The notes under the pieces are model-generated. The model did not search any database. It saw nothing but the letters and a program-made list of their open reading frames with translations, and was not told where the DNA came from. This document shows, piece by piece, positions 9,269 to 17,715 of a stretch of DNA of 64,000 nucleotides (within the stretch, counting starts at the first letter, position 1; the number at the start of each line of letters is the position of its first letter). Origin of the DNA: Bacillaceae bacterium (GTDB lineage Bacteria; Bacillota; Bacilli; Bacillales; Alkalibacillaceae); contig JACDOD010000002.1 in the NCBI GenBank assembly GCA_017656265.1, forward strand, positions 216,810 to 280,809. Reading direction: 5' to 3'. A program made the translations under genes and the position numbers.

Positions 9269-9997
9269 ATGAATTTTTTTGACCTTGTAACTATTTCAGA
9301 GAAGTATATGAAGGTGATTAACCCTTCATCTCCAGAAAAAATCTTGAAAGTAGGAGAAATGGTTCATGTTGACCAGTCTTCAAGGGTGCTGGATGTAGGA
9401 GCAGGTTTTGGCGAAACACTTGCTTTATGGGGAAACCATTTTCAAATAAGTGGTATTGGAGTGGATGTACGGCCATATGCCAGGGAGCGAGCCGAAGCAA
9501 GGTTTAAAGAGTTAAGCCTGGAGGAACGGTTGAAATTTGTCTGTATGGACGGAAAACAATTTAAAACAGATGAAAAGTTTGACGTGGTCGCCTGTCTTGG
9601 AGCTACCTTTATTTATGGTGATTTTAAAGGAACCCTTGAAAGCCTGGCTGCCATGATGAGGGAGGATGGACGGGCAGTAATCGGTGAACGGTATTTGTCA
9701 AGAAGTGATGCACCAGAATCACTGAAAAAGGAAGTTCAGACCGAATTTGAACTCTTACAGGATATTCGAAAATCAGGATTCGAACTGGAGTATATCGTCC
9801 GTTCCTCTCAGGATGAGTGGGATCGATATATTTGTGACAACTGGTATGGGTTAATCAAATGGCTGGAACAACACCCGAATCATCCTGAAAAGCAGGAGGT
9901 AATCGATTTTTTACATGAACATCAGGCTGATTATCTGCAGTTTGAGAGAGAGTATACCGGGTGGGCAATCTATATCATGCGAAAAAGTTTTAGCTAG
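9269..9997 (+). CDS. class I SAM-dependent methyltransferase
   Basis: 242 residues. Motif I VLDVGAGFGE (40-49), acidic loop GIGVDVRPYA, motif near FKTDEKFDVVACLGA and a C-terminal cap rich in Trp/Tyr. Resembles Bacillus methyltransferases of unassigned substrate. Start ATG 9269 follows GAGGAGGAT. Two terminator-like hairpins lie upstream and a MITE-like element just downstream, so it looks monocistronic. Confidence 0.82.
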   Translation: MNFFDLVTISEKYMKVINPSSPEKILKVGEMVHVDQSSRVLDVGAGFGETLALWGNHFQISGIGVDVRPYARERAEARFKELSLEERLKFVCMDGKQFKTDEKFDVVACLGATFIYGDFKGTLESLAAMMREDGRAVIGERYLSRSDAPESLKKEVQTEFELLQDIRKSGFELEYIVRSSQDEWDRYICDNWYGLIKWLEQHPNHPEKQEVIDFLHEHQADYLQFEREYTGWAIYIMRKSFS

Positions 9998-10025
9998 ATG
10001 AAAGTCATTCATCGGGTTAAAAGTT

Positions 10026-10350
10026 AAGAGGCTGGGGCAAAAACGCAAAAAGTAATGAAAAATCCGGACTTTATTCAATCGTCACATGAATAAGTTCGGA
10101 TTTTATCAATTCGGTAAAATTCTTAGCTTTCCGCGGGTACGGCCTAAGCTTTCCTCGACAGCTCTTCCTTCGCTGCCTGCGGGATTTTCTGCTCGTGCTG
10201 TTCCCGTAACGCACAGGACGTGTTAGTGTCGACGTTGGCCACAGACGTGGCCGGTTTTAGTCGATCGGGAGTCTACGCATGTTGTCTCCGTATTTTTTTA
10301 GTAAATCGGTTCGTCTTGCTCACCGCTCATTTCCTGAGTCCCAGCCTCTT
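10026..10350. repeat. MITE-like element bounded by AAGAGGCTGGG inverted ends
   Basis: About 325 bp, bounded by AAGAGGCTGGG (10026-10036) and CCCAGCCTCTT (10340-10350), perfect 11-bp terminal inverted repeats. Inside are the hairpin AATCCGGAC...GTTCGGATT, CTTTCCGCGGG and CTGCGGGATTTTCT words common in Bacillaceae intergenic repeats. No coding capacity. A related, decayed copy lies at 14790-15300. Confidence 0.75.
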
Positions 10351-10366
10351 AAAATAGCCGGCCAGT

Positions 10367-10549
10367 TTATTCCTTTGCTGCAGCCAGCTGTTCCCTTAAT
10401 TCCTTTAGCTCGTTCTCCAAGGTCTGCAGTGTTTTTTCTAATGGGGAAACATTTCCTCCCACAGATTCCATTTTGTCAAGATCGCCCTGAATGCGGATAT
10501 AATCCATTTTCAGCTGAGAAATTTTGTCTTCTAGTTCTTTTCGTGTCAT
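10367..10549 (-). CDS. small coiled-coil protein (SE1832-like)
   Basis: 60-residue acidic, fully helical protein: heptad-like Leu/Ile spacing from MTRKELEDKISQLK to the C-terminus ELKELREQLAAAKE, with a short break at VGGNVSP. This matches the small SE1832-type family in Firmicutes, function unknown. ATG at 10549 follows GAGGTGTATAGG; the longer frame to 10654 has no site. Its 3' end abuts the MITE-like element. Confidence 0.7.
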   Translation of the reverse strand: MTRKELEDKISQLKMDYIRIQGDLDKMESVGGNVSPLEKTLQTLENELKELREQLAAAKE

Positions 10550-10789
10550 CCTATACACCTCAATTATCGTTGTCTTTTTCATTCTAGTAGATGATTGGCC
10601 GATTGAAAAGGATGAAGGTACAGGTACAGGGGATGGGGAGACAAACTGATTCATTTAAATTTGGTCATTATGCCTGCACATGATCTCAATTTCAACATAA
10701 AAAATAAAGTGTCGTGAAAGAGAGGTGAGAGGTTCATTATTTTGTAAAAAACGGCCTGATAAATCATGAATCTTAAGGGAATAACAGAA

Positions 10790-10978
10790 ATGAAAAAACA
10801 TTTAAGAAAGGGGTATCCGGTGGTGTATCAGGGAGACGAATGGCTTGTCCACCATCAGTTTATTGAACATCACAAAGGCTTTTGCCGAAACTGCGGGAGG
10901 GGACTCAATTCAGAGGAAGAATATAAATTGAAATTATGCCGCAATTGTTATAAACGGGCAATGAACCTCAAACATTAG
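10790..10978 (+). CDS. small Cys-rich putative zinc-binding protein
   Basis: 62 residues (70 from the alternative ATG at 10766). Basic protein with CRNCGRG and CRNCYKRA, a four-Cys arrangement likely to bind zinc. AAGGGA lies about 9 bases before 10790, whereas 10766 has no ribosome binding site. No family recognised; a terminator follows. Confidence 0.6.
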   Translation: MKKHLRKGYPVVYQGDEWLVHHQFIEHHKGFCRNCGRGLNSEEEYKLKLCRNCYKRAMNLKH

Positions 10979-10989
10979 CTATAAAAAAA

Positions 10990-11018
10990 TCTGGCACCTG
11001 CTGATTGGAGGTGCCAGA
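10990..11018. terminator. bidirectional terminator
   Basis: Perfect stem TCTGGCACCT / AGGTGCCAGA, 9-base loop, A run on the left and T-rich on the right; lies between convergent genes. Confidence 0.8.
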
Positions 11019-11037
11019 CCGTTTATTTATTTTTGAG

Positions 11038-11886
11038 TTACAAAATTTCTAAAACCAGAGAATCGCATACCGGCTCATATCCGATCCTGGTATAAATTTT
11101 ATTTGAAGTCGGATTGGCTAAATCTGTGTATAGGAAACAAAAGGTATAATCGTTTAGTATTTCCTGGCTTAAATGTTTGACCAGAGAAGAAGCATACCCT
11201 TTTTTCCGTTCTTCAATGGGAGTATATACGAGTGTAACGGTCTGTCCATGATCCGTTTTTCTTGTTCGTGCAGCCATGGCGACAGGTTTATGATTCACTA
11301 CCCATAAATAAAGAGATTCCTCTCTCACTTTTTCTTCTGCTAATTGTAAAGCTTCTTCCCTTGAGAGGGAACGTTCCAGTGTCTCTTTATTAAATGACAG
11401 CACCCAATCCCCTAAAAATGACAGATCTTCTTTATTTGCCAGTCGCATGATTCCTTTACTTTCTGGAATATCTTTAACTTCCGTCAGCTGATAAATCCGC
11501 TGCTCCATGCCTACCTTGTAATCCTGTCTGTTAACCTTTTTCCAGGCTTCTGCATATACCGTGACCTGATGTTTTTCTCCGATCAGGCTGGGGATCTTGA
11601 TTTTAGAAGCAGCCAGGTTTTTGGCTGCAAACTCAGCTGTTTGGACTATTTGTTCTGCATCATGAAATGTAACGATCAAATGATGGGGAGGCGTCATTAA
11701 AAAAGAGCCGAGGATTTTTTGTTGATCCTCGACAGTGGCCATCAGTATATCCGAATGGTTCTTTTGATTCAGTAGGCGGTTTAACACACCGATGGGAAGA
11801 TTATGACAGGCTTCATTTTTTAATAATAAAGGTTTAACCCTACGATAAAATTCGACTGTATTGTCATACACCATCCAGTGCATCAT
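11038..11886 (-). CDS. GNAT-family N-acetyltransferase
   Basis: 282 residues with a variable N-terminal half and a C-terminal GNAT domain: VTLVYTPIEERKKGYASSL is the acetyl-CoA loop (motif A, Q/RxxGxG/A variant) and NPTSNKIYTRIGYEPV is motif B. Acceptor unknown. ATG 11886 is chosen because AAAGGAGA lies 7 bases upstream; ATG 11892 would abut that site. Possibly co-transcribed after the zinc-ribbon gene. Confidence 0.82.
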   Translation of the reverse strand: MMHWMVYDNTVEFYRRVKPLLLKNEACHNLPIGVLNRLLNQKNHSDILMATVEDQQKILGSFLMTPPHHLIVTFHDAEQIVQTAEFAAKNLAASKIKIPSLIGEKHQVTVYAEAWKKVNRQDYKVGMEQRIYQLTEVKDIPESKGIMRLANKEDLSFLGDWVLSFNKETLERSLSREEALQLAEEKVREESLYLWVVNHKPVAMAARTRKTDHGQTVTLVYTPIEERKKGYASSLVKHLSQEILNDYTFCFLYTDLANPTSNKIYTRIGYEPVCDSLVLEIL

Positions 11887-11933
11887 CTTCATCTCCTTTT
11901 ACTTTTTATCATATTCCAATGGGAGTGTGCTGG

Positions 11934-12647
11934 TTATAACCCCATAAACATAGGAATTAGCAGCTGCATATATACCCGCATGGTCAGACCAAGAACCAAA
12001 AATGAAAGAGCGTAAATACCGAATAACAGATAAATGAAATCAATGGAACGGTCTGGCTCTTCCGGTAATTGTTCTTTTAAGATGAATGCGGGGATGACAA
12101 AAAGAGCCCCCAGTGTTCCAATCAGGCCGGCAATTACCGACAGGGTATTCAGCTGCATCATGCCTAATAGCAGTCCGAAAAGGTATATGAGCAGAAATGG
12201 GATGACATAACCCCCAAATTGGGCTGCTGCCGTTTTAAAGCTGGCATCCGCTTTGCTGATGTAAAGTCCGCCAAATGTAGCACCTGCTACCACCAGCTGC
12301 ATAGCGAAAAATCCCAGAAACGGCATGACGAAAAATTGAAAGAAAGGTACATTTCTGAACATCGGATGATTCAGGGATATGAACATAAATAATGAAGTGA
12401 TGAGTGCAAACAGTCCCATAGTGATGATCCCGTGTACAAATCCTTCATCATTTAGCATCTTAGCACTGGAAGGCTGTTTTACGTGGGCCAGAAAAAATTG
12501 CCCATAGCTTGTTTTCAAAGTTTCGGACGAAGGGGGATTGCCAGTGGGCTGGTCATCATCTTCCCCCATTACATCTTTTAATGAATTTCCGCAATTGAAA
12601 CAAAATAGACCTTCATCCACTTCCTGACCGCAGTTTGGACACTTCAT
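11934..12647 (-). CDS. zinc-ribbon membrane protein
   Basis: 237 residues. N-terminal zinc ribbon CPNCGQE-x6-FCFNCGNSL, a linker rich in acidic residues and Pro, then about five hydrophobic segments. This layout is common in Bacillus membrane proteins of unknown role (YvbJ-like or DUF-type). Start 12647 (MKCPNCG) sits 7 bases after a GGGGGG ribosome binding site; ATG 12653 would be too close. Confidence 0.75.
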   Translation of the reverse strand: MKCPNCGQEVDEGLFCFNCGNSLKDVMGEDDDQPTGNPPSSETLKTSYGQFFLAHVKQPSSAKMLNDEGFVHGIITMGLFALITSLFMFISLNHPMFRNVPFFQFFVMPFLGFFAMQLVVAGATFGGLYISKADASFKTAAAQFGGYVIPFLLIYLFGLLLGMMQLNTLSVIAGLIGTLGALFVIPAFILKEQLPEEPDRSIDFIYLLFGIYALSFLVLGLTMRVYMQLLIPMFMGL

Positions 12648-12976
12648 GTTCATCCCCCCAATAATTTTTTATGCCACCTGGATAAAACAATGTATATACC
12701 TTTTATTCGACAATACCCGAGTAACCTCCTTTAGCCCCAATAAAATTCCACGCAAAAGAAATGATTCCTTTTCAATGCCTGTTCTTCAAACCCACGAAAA
12801 ATTCATTTATTCAATGTCACCAGCAATAAATAAAGAAAAAAAGTTATATTCAGAAAAATGCCAAAAAAGTATTATTCTAATATATATTTGTAAAGTTGTC
12901 ACATGATTGTTAAAATGTTTTTGATGTTCTTAAGTTGACAGGTGTATAGGCTCTCAACAAAAGTGAGGGATACATG
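12648..12976. other. AT-rich divergent intergenic region
   Basis: Region between the divergently read zinc-ribbon gene and lipM. An 86-codon + strand frame (12646-12906) has no ribosome binding site and low-complexity composition, so it is not called. TTGACA at 12934-12939 has no good -10 partner. Nothing else recognised. Confidence 0.5.
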
Positions 12977-13816
12977 ATGAGAGAAACATGGTTTTTTATA
13001 GATTCGGATATTCAAGCGCCTGCTTTTAATATGGCTCTGGATGAAGCACTGTTAAACTGGCATAGCCAGGGGCTGATTCCTCCGGTATTGCGCTTTTACC
13101 AGTGGGAGCCGGCAGGGTTGTCTTTGGGGTATTTTCAAAAAATTAAAGGGAAAATACGTGTGGACGCCGTGAAAAAGCACGGATTCGGAATGGTGCGCAG
13201 GCTGACAGGCGGACGGGCCGTACTCCATGATCATGAGCTGACTTACAGTGTGGTAGTCAGTGAAGAGCATGAAAAAATGCCAAAAACGGTCACCGAAGCC
13301 TATCGGGTAATCTCCCAGGGTATTCTGGAAGGCTATCGAAACCTTGGCATTCAGGCTGAGTTTGCGATTCCAGAGCGAAAACTCGGAAAAAACGGTTCAG
13401 CTGTCTGTTTTGAAGAGCCATCCTGGTATGAGCTTGTGATCGAAGGGAAAAAAGCAGCGGGAAGTGCTCAGACGAGACAGAAGGGTGTCATCCTCCAGCA
13501 TGGTTCTATACCTATCAGCATGAATACCGATGTTCTTTTTGATCTGTTTGAGTATTCCAGTGAGGAGGTCCGAAAGCGGGCTAAAGAAAAATTTGCTGAT
13601 CGGGCCATTACCATTGAGGATGCTTTGGGCAGAAGCGTTTCCATTGATGAAGTCAAAAACGCTTTCTACAAAGGTTTTGAACTCGGACTGGATATAGAGC
13701 TTAAACCTTATGAGTTAACCAGTGAGCAGCTGGATGAGGTTCATAAATTGGCTGAATCCCGTTACAGCAGTGATGCGTGGACTTATAAACGGGAGAAAGC
13801 AGAAGGGGTGGTTTAA
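12977..13816 (+). CDS. lipM: octanoyltransferase LipM
   Basis: Octanoyl-ACP:protein N-octanoyltransferase, first step of lipoate assembly in Bacillus, transferring octanoate to GcvH. Cofactor transferase fold: [27 protein letters not shown] and the catalytic Cys (about 144) in [14 protein letters not shown], then KAAGSAQ. About 279 residues, normal LipM length; Cys position separates it from LipL and LplA. ATG 12977 is spaced best from GTGAGGGA, though ATG 12974 is possible. One base separates it from lipA. Confidence 0.93.
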   Translation: MRETWFFIDSDIQAPAFNMALDEALLNWHSQGLIPPVLRFYQWEPAGLSLGYFQKIKGKIRVDAVKKHGFGMVRRLTGGRAVLHDHELTYSVVVSEEHEKMPKTVTEAYRVISQGILEGYRNLGIQAEFAIPERKLGKNGSAVCFEEPSWYELVIEGKKAAGSAQTRQKGVILQHGSIPISMNTDVLFDLFEYSSEEVRKRAKEKFADRAITIEDALGRSVSIDEVKNAFYKGFELGLDIELKPYELTSEQLDEVHKLAESRYSSDAWTYKREKAEGVV

Positions 13817-13817
13817 C

Positions 13818-14750
13818 ATGAGCAAAAAAGAAGAATATGTGCGCAAGCCGGAGTGGCTCAAAATTAAATTAAACACCAATAAAAACTATACAGGCCTGAA
13901 GAAAATGATGCGGGAAAAACGGTTACATACCGTTTGCGAAGAGGCAAAATGCCCGAATATCCATGAATGCTGGGCTGTTCGGAAAACCGCTACCTTTATG
14001 ATTCTAGGCCGAATCTGTACCCGTGCCTGCCGTTTCTGTGCCGTTCAGACTGGAAAACCGACGGAACTGGACTGGCAGGAGCCGGAACGCGTGGCAGAAT
14101 CGGTTGAAATAATGGGGCTACGTCATGTGGTGGTGACAGCGGTAGCCCGGGATGATCTGGAAGATGGGGGAGCAGCTGTTTTTGCCGAAACCATTCGGGC
14201 TATTCGTCGCCGCAATCCGGGGTGTACCGTTGAGGTATTGCCTTCAGATATGAAAGGTGATTACGAAAGCCTGCATACATTAATGGACGCGAAGCCGGAT
14301 ATTTTTAATCACAACATTGAAACGGTTCGCCGCCTGACACCGAGAGTCCGTGCAAAGGCGACCTATGACCGTTCACTTCAGCTTCTGAAGCGGGTAAAAG
14401 AAATTGCCCCCGATACTCCGACGAAATCCAGCATTATGGTAGGTCTGGGGGAAACGAAAGAAGAGATCCTGGAGGCTATGGATGATCTTTTGGCCCATGA
14501 TGTAGATATTTTAACCATTGGTCAGTATCTGCAGCCAACCCGAAAACATTTAAAGGTTGAGCGCTACTATCGTCCAGAAGAATTTGCGGAGTTAAGCCGG
14601 ATTGCCCGTGAAAAAGGATTCAAGCATTGTCAGGCCGGCCCACTTGTCCGTTCTTCTTACCATGCAGATGAACAGGTAAGCGAAGCAGCGAAACGGAGAA
14701 GGGAACAATACGAGAAACATTACATTCAAAAAGCAGCAGAAAAGAATTAA
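13818..14750 (+). CDS. lipA: lipoyl synthase
   Basis: Radical-SAM lipoyl synthase, 310 residues; inserts two sulfurs into the octanoyl chain on GcvH/E2 domains. Auxiliary cluster Cys40-Cys45-Cys51 ([12 protein letters not shown]) and radical-SAM cluster Cys67-Cys71-Cys74 (CTRACRFC) are both intact, as is the C-terminal RSSYHA region with the cluster-binding Ser. ATG 13818 is 1 base after the lipM stop with GAAGGGGTGG upstream. Forms a two-gene operon with lipM. Confidence 0.97.
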   Translation: MSKKEEYVRKPEWLKIKLNTNKNYTGLKKMMREKRLHTVCEEAKCPNIHECWAVRKTATFMILGRICTRACRFCAVQTGKPTELDWQEPERVAESVEIMGLRHVVVTAVARDDLEDGGAAVFAETIRAIRRRNPGCTVEVLPSDMKGDYESLHTLMDAKPDIFNHNIETVRRLTPRVRAKATYDRSLQLLKRVKEIAPDTPTKSSIMVGLGETKEEILEAMDDLLAHDVDILTIGQYLQPTRKHLKVERYYRPEEFAELSRIAREKGFKHCQAGPLVRSSYHADEQVSEAAKRRREQYEKHYIQKAAEKN

Positions 14751-14807
14751 CCAAAGGGTTAGGGATTTCTCCAAAACCCCTTTGTAAAAAATGCATAAGG
14801 AAATGAA

Positions 14808-14852
14808 AATCCGAACTCATTCATAATCATATGAACGAGTTCGGATTTTTTA
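14808..14852. terminator. hairpin terminator after lipA, also a MITE-family motif
   Basis: Stem AATCCGAACTC / GAGTTCGGATT continuing inward with one mismatch, followed by TTTTTT. The same hairpin (AATCCGGAC...) sits inside the element at 10026-10350, so lipA may be using a mobile-repeat hairpin as terminator. Confidence 0.75.
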
Positions 14853-14893
14853 CGTCAACATCCTTCGCTTTCCACGAGCCTGCCTTAACGCTT

Positions 14894-15271
14894 ACAGTTG
14901 TAGAAAAAATGAACGCAGTTGTAGAAAAAAAGATTACAGTTGTAGAAAAAATGAACGCAGTTGTAGAAAAAAAGATTACAGTTGTAGAAAAAGTGAGTGT
15001 AGTTGTAGAAAAAGTGAGTGCAGTTGCAGAAAAAGCGAATGCAGTTGTAGAAAAAGTGAGTGTAGTTGTAGAAAAAGCGAGTGGAGTTGTAGAGAAAATG
15101 AATGCAGTTGCAGAAAAAGCGAATGCAGTTGTAGAAAAAGTGAGTTCAGTTGTAGAAAAAACGAGTGCGGTTGTAGAATAAACACGTACAGTTGTAGAAT
15201 GACCATATGGATTTGTAGAATTTCCAGCTGCATTTGCCAAAGTATTAAGCGGAGCTGTTGAATATCCGCCC
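14894..15271. repeat. 21-bp tandem repeat array (minisatellite), 18 units
   Basis: Units such as GCAGTTGTAGAAAAAGTGAGT repeat every 21 bases: 13 well conserved units from 14894 to 15166, then five increasingly diverged ones (GCGGTTGTAGAATAAAC, ACAGTTGTAGAATGAC, GGATTTGTAGAATTTC, ...). Because 21 is a multiple of 3, frames stay open on both strands, giving heptads VVEKxxA on + (14831-15181) and FSTTxFx on -. No ribosome binding site or family supports translation. Units are contiguous with no spacers, so not CRISPR. The array sits beside MITE-family sequence. Confidence 0.9.
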
Positions 15272-15441
15272 GGGATTAAAAAAATGGGTTCAGGTTCAAA
15301 TTGATAGCAAAAAATCATCCATATATAGTCCAGACAAAATATCGGTCTCTAGTCTTACATGAAATCATCCTTCATCTTGACGATATTGATTTGCCTTTGA
15401 ATTATCATAGAAGTATCAAGAGAATAAGGGGTGATTGAATC

Positions 15442-15609
15442 ATGTTTCATTCTGAAATTGATGCCCGTTTAAGCGAATTCAAATATAGAAATGAACAAAC
15501 CAACCTCCATGCCTGGAAACGAACTAACCAAACTAAAAGGAAAAACTGGAAATGCTATGTGCCAGTTTTCAAAAGTCGTAAAGAAGAACACTGTGCTTGC
15601 ACAACATAA
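15442..15609 (+). CDS. small basic hypothetical protein
   Basis: 55-codon frame starting MFHSEIDARLSEFK and ending with EEHCACTT. ATG follows AAGGGGTGATTGAATC, a reasonable ribosome binding site. Trp/Lys-rich middle, three Cys near the end. No family recognised; codon use is ordinary for the neighbourhood. Confidence 0.45.
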   Translation: MFHSEIDARLSEFKYRNEQTNLHAWKRTNQTKRKNWKCYVPVFKSRKEEHCACTT

Positions 15610-15744
15610 AATCTGCGCTATTTTATTTCTGACAAAACATATAAGCTACAAGCAGAAGAAAATATTTTAAACATTAGTATCGGCTGCCGCCAATACTTCC
15701 TAACACAAAGATAACAGTAGATCTGATCGGATGCAGACAAATTT

Positions 15745-15808
15745 AAAAAAGAAATAACCTTCCCCATACAGTCATGTATGCCATAGCAGGGGAGGTTATT
15801 TCTTTTTT
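15745..15808. terminator. long bidirectional terminator hairpin
   Basis: AAAAAAGAAATAACCTTCCCC pairs with GGGGAGGTTATTTCTTTTTT around a 23-base loop. Likely ends the small upstream gene; the rest of 15610-15980 shows nothing else. Confidence 0.75.
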
Positions 15809-15980
15809 ACGTAAAAAAACTAGGGCAAAGGCTTTTAAATGCCAAAATAGCCTGGCCTCGAACGTTCCTCGAGCATGCAGTGCTGATAGATTTTTAATAG
15901 AAGGGATTACCCGAGAAGCCCCCCACCTCTTAGCATTAGAGTAAGGGGTGGGAGTATGTCACCAGGATCCTAAACGCTCA

Positions 15981-17552
15981 TTAAGCCTGCGCACCTGGAT
16001 TCCGCTGAATCGAATCCATTTCATGCAGTTGGTCATACTTATCTTTATATACGATATGCTTCCGGGAAAATTCAACAGGGCTTTCAATTCCGCTGGCTGC
16101 TGCCAGGTTATACAGCCCTTCCCGTAAAGAAACAAGGTAGTTGGTTACCCGATACGATTTTTCTTCTATGCTTAAAGCCTTTTGTAAATCAGGATCAGTG
16201 GTTGCCACCCCTACCGGACAGTTATTTGTGTGGCACACCTGGGCCATGATGCAGCCGACGGTCACCATAAAGGCACGGGCAATATTGACAAGGTCAGCTC
16301 CCATGGCCAGCGCAACCGCAATTCGGTCTGGAGTAAATAATTTTCCAGAAGCGATGATTTTCACCCGATCACGTACCCCATATTCTGTCAGCACATCATG
16401 AACCAGCGGCAGGCCAGAACGGAGCGGAAGCCCGACGCTGTCAGCCAGTTCCTGATAGGTGGCACCGGTTCCCCCTTCACCGCCATCGACCGTTATAAAG
16501 TCAGGTCCTGTTCCGGTTTCCTTCATCAAACGGGCTAATTCTTCTATTTCTGAACGCTGCCCTACAACTATTTTGATTCCTACTGGCAGGCCAGTAACCG
16601 ATTGGATTTCTTCTACAAATTCGATCATAGACGCTGCATCCGCAAATTCCTTGAACCGATTAGGGCTGTCGACGGACTTGTAGGGTTCGAGATTTCGAAT
16701 TTCTGCAATTTCCGGCGTCACTTTTTCTGCCTCAATGTGTCCGCCTCTCGTTTTAGCTCCCTGTGCAAACTTCAGCTCAATCGCTTTCACCTGCTCCAGT
16801 TCGCTTTTTTTCTTCAATAATTCCCAGGAGAATTCGCCATCTTTCGTCCGTACGCCAAACAATCCCGGGCCAATTTGCATGATGAGATCCACATTTCCCT
16901 TCAAGTGATAATCGGAAATGCCTCCTTCACCGGTATTCATCCAGGTTCCCCCGGCACGCCCCAGCCCGGTGGATAATGCTGTAATGGCCCGGTCCCCGAG
17001 TGCTCCGTAGCTCATTCCAGACATGCCGATTACCCCTTTTAGCCGGAATGGATAGCGACAGTTCGGTCCAATCACAACGGCATCTCCATCGGTTAAGAGA
17101 AAGGGATCAATTAACCTGTCTTCCCGGTGTTCTTTACGTGAAAACAGCAATTCCTTATCAATCGCATACACTTTCGTCTTAATTTTTGGCTCCTGGTCTA
17201 TCCGGAGTTCTTCAGATTGCTTTGGAAACATCGTGTTTTTTATGTAAAAGCCGGGCTCTTCAAAATTTCGTTTCGATCCAAAACCTAACAGACGTTTTTT
17301 GTATTTGGCCGGAATCACAATATCCTGATAGTCTTTTCTCGAAAAAGGCTGGCCTTCATTGTCGTTGATAAACCAGTACTGGCGCAATTCGGGTCCGATA
17401 TGCTCCAAAAAATATCGAATCCTCCCGATGATCGGGTAATTCCGGAGTACGGAATGGCTTTGCTGCCGGCGGTCAAAGAAAAAGAAATAAATTGCGAACA
17501 AACCTGGAATAATTAAAATGATGATAATAATAGTTGATAGAATTTCACTCAA
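15981..17552 (-). CDS. FMN-binding glutamate-synthase-like protein (YerD-like)
   Basis: 523 residues: one N-terminal membrane helix (about 5-26), then the FMN-binding alpha/beta barrel related to the GltB synthase domain. Seen: GMSGMSYGALGDRAI, TVDGGEGGTGATYQEL (substrate/FMN loop), IASGKL and the Cys-rich NNCPVGVAT cluster-ligand region. No amidotransferase domain, so not a complete glutamate synthase; close in layout to B. subtilis YerD, whose reaction is not established. TTG start at 17552 follows AAGGGAG. Confidence 0.85.
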   Translation of the reverse strand: MSEILSTIIIIILIIPGLFAIYFFFFDRRQQSHSVLRNYPIIGRIRYFLEHIGPELRQYWFINDNEGQPFSRKDYQDIVIPAKYKKRLLGFGSKRNFEEPGFYIKNTMFPKQSEELRIDQEPKIKTKVYAIDKELLFSRKEHREDRLIDPFLLTDGDAVVIGPNCRYPFRLKGVIGMSGMSYGALGDRAITALSTGLGRAGGTWMNTGEGGISDYHLKGNVDLIMQIGPGLFGVRTKDGEFSWELLKKKSELEQVKAIELKFAQGAKTRGGHIEAEKVTPEIAEIRNLEPYKSVDSPNRFKEFADAASMIEFVEEIQSVTGLPVGIKIVVGQRSEIEELARLMKETGTGPDFITVDGGEGGTGATYQELADSVGLPLRSGLPLVHDVLTEYGVRDRVKIIASGKLFTPDRIAVALAMGADLVNIARAFMVTVGCIMAQVCHTNNCPVGVATTDPDLQKALSIEEKSYRVTNYLVSLREGLYNLAAASGIESPVEFSRKHIVYKDKYDQLHEMDSIQRNPGAQA

Positions 17553-17671
17553 ATGAAACGTCTCCCTTCATCATGCCCTATAGTTTTGTTCGACTTATGG
17601 CCGGCTGAAACCTTTTTTGTCACTTGATTATATGTCCCAAATAGTGAAAAATGAACGTTCTTAACATCTAG

Positions 17672-17710
17672 AAAAAAATAACCGTGTGAATCAATGCACA
17701 CGGAAAAAAA
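17672..17710 (-). terminator. terminator of the MFS gene
   Basis: On the minus strand CCGTGTG pairs with CACACGG and is followed by TTATTTTTTT. Confidence 0.8.
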
Positions 17711-17715
17711 TAAGT

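Noticed and set aside
12646..12906. 86-codon + strand frame between zinc-ribbon gene and lipM
   Set aside because: Starts inside the ribosome binding region of the opposite gene, no own site, non-protein-like composition.
14894..15271. CRISPR array
   Set aside because: Repeats are contiguous 21-bp units without spacers and show gradual decay; no cas genes.
14827..15318. Proteins of heptad repeats on either strand of the tandem array
   Set aside because: Open frames are a by-product of a repeat length divisible by three; no ribosome binding site or family.
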